Position numbers and translations under genes: made by a program. From Azolla caroliniana (lineage: Eukaryota > Polypodiophyta): a stretch of DNA of 64,000 nt. The DNA lies in contig JBHGNT010000018.1 of NCBI GenBank assembly GCA_043228905.1, positions 17,050,001 through 17,114,000 of the forward strand, read 5' to 3'. Numbering within the stretch: position 1 is the first letter of the stretch; the number at the start of each line of letters is the position of its first letter. Below the pieces are notes generated by a model that saw nothing but the letters and a program-made list of their open reading frames with translations, had not been told where the DNA came from and searched no databases. Positions 57,574 to 64,000 of this stretch are shown in pieces.

Positions 57574-57596
57574 GGGCCGGCAGAATCAGCCGGCCC
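57574..57596 (-). promoter_or_regulatory. Perfect GC-rich hairpin in the leader of the SET gene
   Basis: GGGCCGGC and GCCGGCCC (8-bp perfect arms, 7-base loop AGAATCA) lie about 100 bases upstream of the SET gene ATG. If transcribed this would form a stable stem in the 5' UTR, or it may be a DNA-level palindromic site. A further GGCCGGCC lies near 57645. Function is not known. Confidence 0.4.
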
Positions 57597-57599
57597 AGA

Positions 57600-58075
57600 A
57601 TTCATTAGCAGTCTCGAAGCTTCAGATTCTGTAAGATTCCATGGCCGGCCTTAATCTCTGCTCAAGAAATCACATGTTGAGAGATCATGTGAACATGTTG
57701 GCATCAGAATCAATAAGCATACCAGATCTTGGGCCTGAGAATCGAACAGATAGGAGCAAACCCTAATTTGACTATCACAGGAAAACCCTGATTTACGCAG
57801 TCGAGTCGGGAGGGCGGGGGGCCGTGAAGATGGAGAGGATTTGTGGGGGAGGGATAAAGGAGGAATAGGTCTGATGAGGAGCTCTGATACAGACAGAGAA
57901 AGAGGAAGAGAATAGGATCGTAAAGAAGAAGAAGAAGAAAGGGATTGAAGTCGTAACAGTTGCGTCTGGTATAAAGGGTGCTTTCCTTGACCTCACCATA
58001 GCCTAGGCTCGGTTAACTTAACCATCCTCACTAACCATGGTTAAACAAAATACCTCTACGTCGATGGTCTATCAA
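57600..58075. other. Probable 5' UTR and promoter of the SET gene
   Basis: The stretch is moderately GC-rich near 57780-57960, with a purine-rich run (GAAGAAGAAGAAGAAAGGG near 57924-57945) that is pyrimidine-rich on the gene's strand, as is common in plant leaders. No coding sequence is apparent. The transcription start was not located. Confidence 0.4.
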
Positions 58076-58083
58076 CCCCCATC

Positions 58084-58320
58084 CATACATACATACATAC
58101 ACAAGTGACACATACATACATACATACATACATACATAAATATACATACAAACATACATACATATGTACATACACACATACATACATACATACATACATA
58201 CATGCATGCATATGTACATACATACATACATACATACATATGTACATACATACATACATATGTACATACACACATACATACATACATACATACATACATA
58301 CATACATACATACATACATA
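58084..58320. repeat. (CATA)n tetranucleotide microsatellite
   Basis: About 240 bases of CATA/TACA repeats are broken by CACA, TGTA and TGCA variants. Open frames of Tyr/Met/Cys/Val or Thr/Tyr/Ile/His across it (58031-58412, both strands) are artefacts of the repeat. Confidence 0.95.
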
Positions 58321-58448
58321 ATGATGCACCCCCCACTTCCGTCTCCTTGCTCATGTCCGTGACAATAGTGTTGCCGATAGTCATTCACACACCCACTTCC
58401 CTCTTCTTGCAAGAATTAAAAAGTCGAGATGACGGCAATGTCTGTCAT

Positions 58449-59110
58449 GTCTGGGAAAATGGCGCCACCAACAGTAGCTCATGCAAACCACTTCTTCTTC
58501 TCCACGATACCAATCAAGATGACACAATGTCTGTTTCCCAAAAAAAATGAACACGAGTGTTTAGTTTTGTTGAACTTCTTGGTTGGACGTGTATGAGAAA
58601 TTGTCTGGGAAAATGGCGCCACTAACAGTCGCTCATGCGAACCACTTCTTCTTCTCAATGTTACCAATCAAGATGACGCAATGTCTATTTAGTTTTGTTG
58701 AACTTCTTGGTTGGAAGTACTATGTATGAGAAATTGAATCCAATAAACATATATCGATCTTTTTCAAGACTCCTTTGGGTTCATGCTATTGTAGTTTGGT
58801 ATATTCTCATGCATGAAAAGGAATCTCAATCAATCATGTGGCACCATATGATTTGATCTTAGAAGTGGACGCTTTAAGTTAGAAAAATGAACACAAGTGT
58901 TTAGTTTTGTTGAACTTCTTGGTTGGAAGTACTGTGTATGAGAAATCGAATCCAATAAACATATATTGATCTTTTTCAAGATTCCTTTGGGTTCATGCTA
59001 TTGTAGTTTGGTATATTCTCATGCATGAAAAGGAATCTCAATCAATCATGTGCCCAATCAATCTCATGTGGCACCATATGATTTGATCTTAGAAATGGAC
59101 ACTTCAAGTT
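58449..59110. repeat. Tandem and interleaved duplications
   Basis: Unit A (GTCTGGGAAAATGGCGCCAC ... TTCTTCTTCTC) occurs at 58449-58602 and 58603-58685. Unit B (TTTAGTTTTGTTGAACTTCT ... TTTGATCTTAGAA) occurs at about 58688-58866 and 58899-59095 and is nearly identical between copies. The start of B also lies at the end of the first A copy (58560-58590). No gene is evident. Confidence 0.85.
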
Positions 59111-59568
59111 AAATATATTTGCTTGCTTAATTTGGATGGCCACTAATTGCATAATCTCACTTTTACTTCACTTGGCTACCTTGAATATTACTTTCTTTTT
59201 TCTTGCAATACATATAATAGTTATGGGAAACCTTGATTTGAGTTAAAAAGCTCCAAATTAGAGGAATGTGCAAAATATTGGTCCACAAAAGTACTCAACA
59301 TAAAGTGGAAATATTTTTAAAAAGTATTCTTCAATCGTAAAAAGATAATATCAAGGAGGATTTGAAGAAATGAAAGTCAATTGTATGCGATTGACCAAAT
59401 TCCACATGATTTCAAGTTATCCAATTTGCATCATCTATAGATTAAAGGAATGGAGACTAAATAGATGGACAAAATTTATTGTTGATTAGCAACATTACTT
59501 GTGGGTCTATAAGGGAGGTTATCACCCGCAATAGTCCACTCAAAACCAATTACAAGTATTATAGATCT

Positions 59569-60011
59569 TGATACTAACGTAAGCTTAAGATAAGGACAAT
59601 GAAAAGATAGATAGAAAGGAGAAAGAGAAAGAAGGGTGCCGATCCACCCGACCACCCCCGAGCGAAGGGATCGAGACGGACTCGAGCCTCGATCGGCGTC
59701 CCATACCACCGCCGTGGCGTCGAGTCGTACCTGGTGCTGGCGCGCTCGCTACAAGAGTTGACCCACCACACGAGCAGAGTCTCGATGTAGTCAAAAGATG
59801 ATCAAATGAGGGTAGCTAGGCCTCTTATTTATAGCGAAACCCAAGGCCCCCAGGCAAGTTCACACTTGACCTAATGGGTTGTCTCAATCCCGAGGATTAA
59901 AAGTAATCCTCCCCTTCTTTACACTCTCATTTAACCCTCACACTTATCCACGTGTATAGAATACTACGGTAAATTCTTACCACGGGATATTATATGGTCA
60001 TGCCCGTAACA
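59569..60011 (-). repeat. 3' LTR of a chromovirus (443 bp, left edge approximate)
   Basis: It ends GCCCGTAACA at 60011, next to a purine tract on the minus strand (AAGAGGGGGAGTA, 60012-60026). The left edge is set at TGATACTAACG. The partner LTR lies outside the window, so that edge is an estimate. Confidence 0.65.
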
Positions 60012-60210
60012 TACTCCCCCTCTTTAAAACATTGCACTCTTGCAATGGAAAGTTAGGGAAGTTAGTTCTAAGAGTATTTTCGCGTTTCCATGTGGCATCT
60101 TTTATTGATTTATCCATCCATTTTATTTTGAATTCTCGTATTTCTTTAGTACGTAATTTTTTGATTTTAACATCGAGAATTCTTTCTGGTACATGTGGTT
60201 TAGAAGATAA
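60012..60210 (-). pseudogene. Chromodomain tail of the chromovirus, downstream of a premature stop
   Basis: In the same frame as the integrase and directly after a TAA at 60211-60213, the sequence reads VPERILDVKIKKLR, then IREFKIKWMDKSIKDATWKR and NFPNF. This has the ERIL, aromatic IKW and ATW spacing of retrotransposon chromodomains, which bind modified histones and steer integration to heterochromatin. It runs to the polypurine tract. Confidence 0.72.
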
Positions 60211-61464
60211 TTATTCAGAAGTAACCAGAGTTTCAGTCGTAACTGTATTGTCGCCAGAACCTAGAAGTTCTTTTAGACGACTCACATGAAAGACTGGATG
60301 AATTCCGACACCATCGGGAAGAGCGAGACGATAGGATGATGACCCAATGCGTTTGAGGACTGTAAAAGGTCCACAAAACCGTGGGGCTAACTTAGCGCAC
60401 TTACCCGTAGACAATGTCTTAGAATTGTGAGGTACACGTAAAAATACCTTCTGTCCAAGGTTGAATACACGAGGTTGCCTATGATGATCGGCATAAAAAC
60501 GCGCTCTATCTTGAGCTGTTTTTATATTATCTCGTGCAATATGCAACATATCTTGCATATCCCGAAGAAAGTTTTGCGTACTTCGCAACTCATCATGATG
60601 TATATTAACATCAATCGGGGCTCGGGGCTGAAAACCATACATCAACATAAAAGGACTATATCCCGTCGACGTATGCTTGGAGCTGTTATAAGCAAACTCC
60701 AAAATTGGGAGATAACGTTCCCATTTTGTTGGTTTTGCACCAACGTATGCTCGAAGCATGTCCTCAATAATTTGATTTACTCGTTCTGTCTGTCCATCGG
60801 ATTGAGGATGATCCGTGGAGCTCATGCTCAACGTAGTTTCTAACTTCTTAAAGACTTGTGTCCAAAAGTCACTAGTAAACTTTGGATCTCGATCACTCAC
60901 GATATCCATCGGTAACCCATAAAAACGAAACAATTCGTCAACGAATTGGTAAGCCAATTCAGGAGCTGTTACCGTGGTTTTAGTAGCAATAAATCTGGCC
61001 ATTTTAGTTAGTTGATCAACGACAACCCAGATGGCATCATGACCTTTTTGGGTGCGAGGAAGGCTAACAATAAAATCCATGGATATACTTTCCCACTTAT
61101 TATTGGGAATGTCCAAGGGATGTAAAAGTCCTGCGGCTTTAAGTCGCTCGGCTTTGTTAACTTGGCACTGGTGACATTTAGTCACATAGCTATGTATGTC
61201 AGGACGCATCTTAGGCCAATAAAATTGAGTGGAGATGAGAACGAGTGTACGATGTATTCCAGGGTGCCCTGCTGAGGGTGCATCATGGCATTCAAAAAGA
61301 ATCCTCTTTTTGACCTCGGGTAAATCTGGAACACAAACCTTCCCATTACGGTAGAGCAAACCGTTAGCAATGTGGAAGTATTCCTTCGAGGATGTGGTGG
61401 TGTCTGTTCCAGACTCAACTCTTGCCCAGTATTTTGCGAAATAACTGTCATCAGGATACTTTCC
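60211..61464 (-). pseudogene. Chromovirus integrase
   Basis: In frame with RNase H but beyond a TGA at 61465-61467. The HHCC zinc-binding region (HPGIHRTLVLISTQFYWPKM, CHQCQVNK) comes first. The core follows, with D in SMDFIVSLP, D in IVSDRDPKFTSDFW and E in HPQSDGQTERVNQIIEDML. The C-terminal GPF-type module reads RFCGPFTVLKRIGSSSYRLA and HPVFHVSRLKELLG. This is a full-length Ty3/gypsy integrase, ended by the TAA at 60211. Confidence 0.88.
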
Positions 61465-62555
61465 TCAAAGGTGATCATAAAGATCTGATGATATTTCAGT
61501 GAAGCTAAGCGTGTTAACTTCACGGATGCGACTTAGTGCATCAGCGACAATGTTCATGGAACCTTTACGATATCGTATGGAAAAATCAAAGTCCTGGATG
61601 AGATCAGCCCATCGTGCCTTACGACCTTTCAGGTCTTGTTGGTCACAAAAATATTTCAAGGACTCGTGGTCCATAATTACCACAAAGTGATTTCCATAAA
61701 GATAATGGCGCCATGTTTTGAGCGCATGTATAACTGCAAATAATTCCTTTTCTTGAACGGTATACCGACATTGAGCAGAATCAAGTTTCTTACTCCCGAA
61801 TGCTATTGGTTTACCATCTTGATACAAGACAACACCTATAGCATAATCGCTTGCATCGGTTTCAACCTCAAAAGGTTTTGAAGGATCGGGTAAAAGAAGT
61901 GAAGGAGCCTTGCAAACCAGGTCCTTGAGTTCCTTAAAGGCAAGGTCTAGTGTAGCATTCCACACAATAGGTTTTGTAGACTTACGCGTTTGACCTTTTA
62001 AAAGATTAGTAAACGGCGTCGTCAATTGGGAGTAATTACAAAGAGACTTTCGCAAAAACCCCACAAAACCAAGGAATGATCGAACTTCTCGAATATTCCG
62101 AAGAGTGGGCCAAAGCTTGATTTTCTCAATGTGAGAAGGATCAATTTCAACTCCTCGTTCAGTTATGAGATGTCCTAGATAAGTAATTGATTTCTTGAAG
62201 AACTCACATTTTGAGATCTTCGCATAAAACTGTTTGTCACGCAATGTTTGTAAAACAAAGCGGACATGTCTAGCATGTTCTTGTAATGTACGGCTATAAA
62301 CTAAAATATCATCCAAGAAAATAACGACAAATTTTCCAAGTTGTTCTCGGAAAATGTCATTCATTTCTTGTTGAAAAGTAGCCGGAGCATTGGTCAAACC
62401 AAAAGGCATAACCAAAAACTCGTAATGGCCATAGCGCGTACGAAATGCCGTTTTAGGAACATCGTCCTCACTTATTCGTATTTGATGGTAGCCAGTACGG
62501 AGATCAAGTTTCGTAAAATACCGAGCTCCCTGGAGACGGTCAATTAGATCGTCAG
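61465..62555 (-). pseudogene. Chromovirus reverse transcriptase and RNase H
   Basis: After a frameshift near 62556 the minus strand continues through the reverse transcriptase, with [20 protein letters not shown], the catalytic [12 protein letters not shown] (near 62320-62350) and [20 protein letters not shown]. RNase H follows ([47 protein letters not shown]-type end). It closes at a TGA at 61465-61467. Confidence 0.9.
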
Positions 62556-64000
62556 CCGGGGCAATGGATACGAATTCTTGATCGTCACTTTATTCAAGCG
62601 TCGGTAATTAATACACATACGCCATGTGCCCTCTTTCTTTTTAACCAAGAGAACTGGTGCACCCCATGGAGATTTACTATAACGTATATAACCCATTCGT
62701 AAATAGTCCTTGAGTTGCTTAGATACCTCATCTTCTTCGGATCGACTTAAGCGATACGGAGGTATACTTATTGGTGCAACACCAGGTACAATATCTATAC
62801 GATGGTCTATATTACGTTTAGGAGGTAACCCATTAGGTAGTTCACTTGGAAAAACATCATGAAAATCATTTAAGATTTCATCAAGTTGTTGTTGTTCAAA
62901 ATATGTTAATTGAATCGGGACATTATCGATATTGTAAACGTGAATGTCCGGATCAAGTACACAATAAAATAACGTAGAATAAGACAACTCGGATATTGAT
63001 GGACACGAGGAAACAATCGAGAGGGATTGTTTTTTTACACATTGAATAAAATGCGTACAATCGTTCAGTACAAAAGAAATGGAATGACGAACCCAATCAA
63101 TAAATAAAGAAGAGTTTTTATTATAAAACCAGGGATAACCCAGTATTACATCGGTGGTACAAAGATTCATTACATGGAAGTCTACTTCCTCTATATAAGT
63201 ATCAATAGAAATTCCTAATGAATGAATCGCCCCGTTGATGTATTGTACTCTTCCATCAGCCAAGTGCACCGTGTAGGTGTGATCACTTACGGTGGGTTGG
63301 ATTCCCCATATCTGAACCAAACGATCATTCACAAAATTGTGTGAGCTTCCCGAATCAAATAAAAATTGTACGGGAGATCCATTGATATACCCGTTTGCAC
63401 GTAGTAAATCATTGGGACCCAATACATAGTGAGGGAAAGAACATTGACAAGTACTTAAATGATGTGTATAGACCTGAAGGACATTAGGAATCTGACCTTT
63501 ATGGTCTGCAGCTTTAGCTTTGTTGTCGTGCTCTTTCCGTTGGAGCTTTCGACATTGATCTTTTGTATGACCCTTCTTTTTGCAGAATACACAAAAAGGA
63601 TGTTGTCGCTTACAATCGCGATCCAGGAATTCGTTGGGTGTCTTGTGTTTCCCAACAAATTGCGGTTGCTTAGTCCCGGGCGCTTCGTTGGGTTTGTTAT
63701 GGTCCTTCTTCGAAGTGCGTTGATAGCGAAGAACTATTTCAACGGCCTCTTCGAAGGATTTTGGATCCTTATCGTGCACTATCCAGTGATAGTCCGAATT
63801 GGGGATGCCATTGACAAAACAAGCTATCAACCAATTGTCCCCTTCTAGACCCGATTTTTGGATTTGGGTTCTAGCATGGTGAACATAGTCTTCTAGCGAG
63901 GAAAATTTCCTGCTAGAGAGGTTCATTAAAGCTTGTGCTGCCTCGGTTCGAGAGGGAGGTTGCAGAAATTGGCCCTTAAAAACCGTGACAAAATCTGTCC
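62544..64000 (-). pseudogene. Chromovirus gag, protease and start of reverse transcriptase, cut by window edge
   Basis: The frame enters from beyond 64000. Gag reads [20 protein letters not shown] and [20 protein letters not shown], then a CCHC knuckle [14 protein letters not shown] (about 63545-63590). Protease shows [17 protein letters not shown] (about 63310-63370) and VILGYPWF. Reverse transcriptase begins with [20 protein letters not shown]. One base appears missing near 62556, which shifts the frame and creates an early stop at 62544. Confidence 0.9.

Noticed and set aside
58031-58550. ORFs of 85-128 aa made of Tyr/Met/Cys or Thr/Tyr/Ile/His repeats
   Set aside because: They are translations of the (CATA)n microsatellite, which lacks stops in several frames.

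Overview
This window reads as nuclear chromosomal DNA of a land plant, most probably a flowering plant. It holds plant-only gene families, spliced coding sequence with GT-AG introns, and dense Ty1/copia and Ty3/gypsy LTR retrotransposons. The species cannot be fixed from the sequence. Only three host protein genes are convincing: a single-exon fasciclin-like arabinogalactan protein (2716-3849, +), a single-exon AT-hook/PPC nuclear protein of the AHL family (9593-10552, -), and a ten-exon SET-domain histone methyltransferase of the ATXR7/SDG25 type (52669-57477, -). The exon chain of the last one was assembled by eye and keeps frame through all nine introns.

Layout. 1-2500: AT-rich, no gene. 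2597-3849: FLA gene with three CACGTG boxes just upstream. 4890-5560: LINE reverse-transcriptase remnant. 6290-8330: badly decayed copia element. 9593-10552: AHL gene. 10600-14000: AT-rich, no gene. 14030-43000: a retrotransposon graveyard and nest. 43310-44210: LINE endonuclease remnant. 44545-52250: AT-rich, with two degenerate tandem repeats. 52669-57477: SET gene. 58080-58320: (CATA)n microsatellite. 58449-59110: tandem duplications. 59569-64000: a chromovirus (gypsy with a chromodomain) running off the right edge.

The nest at 23859-34365 can be dated by inclusion. The 3' LTR of a + strand copia element (copia-A) was split by a - strand gypsy-type element (G element, 23937-33974, flanked by CCGG). 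That element has LTRs, a primer-binding site and gag but no pol. It was then split by a - strand copia element (copia-B, 26358-31879) with two LTRs that look identical over 703 bp, a perfect CCGTC target-site duplication and one uninterrupted 1358-aa polyprotein. Copia-B is the youngest insertion and the only element here that looks capable of activity. Related G-family LTRs lie at 15631, 19592 (a precise solo LTR flanked by ACGT), 36017, 41875 and 42069.

I found no CRISPR array, operon or other unfamiliar cellular system. The best leads are transposon biology: the pol-less G family with 4-bp duplications, an in-frame basic tail after RNase H in copia-A, a clean in-place inversion of the integrase segment in a copia-B relative (39044-40158), and a recently inserted gypsy deletion derivative that keeps a 458-aa ORF (16256-19115).
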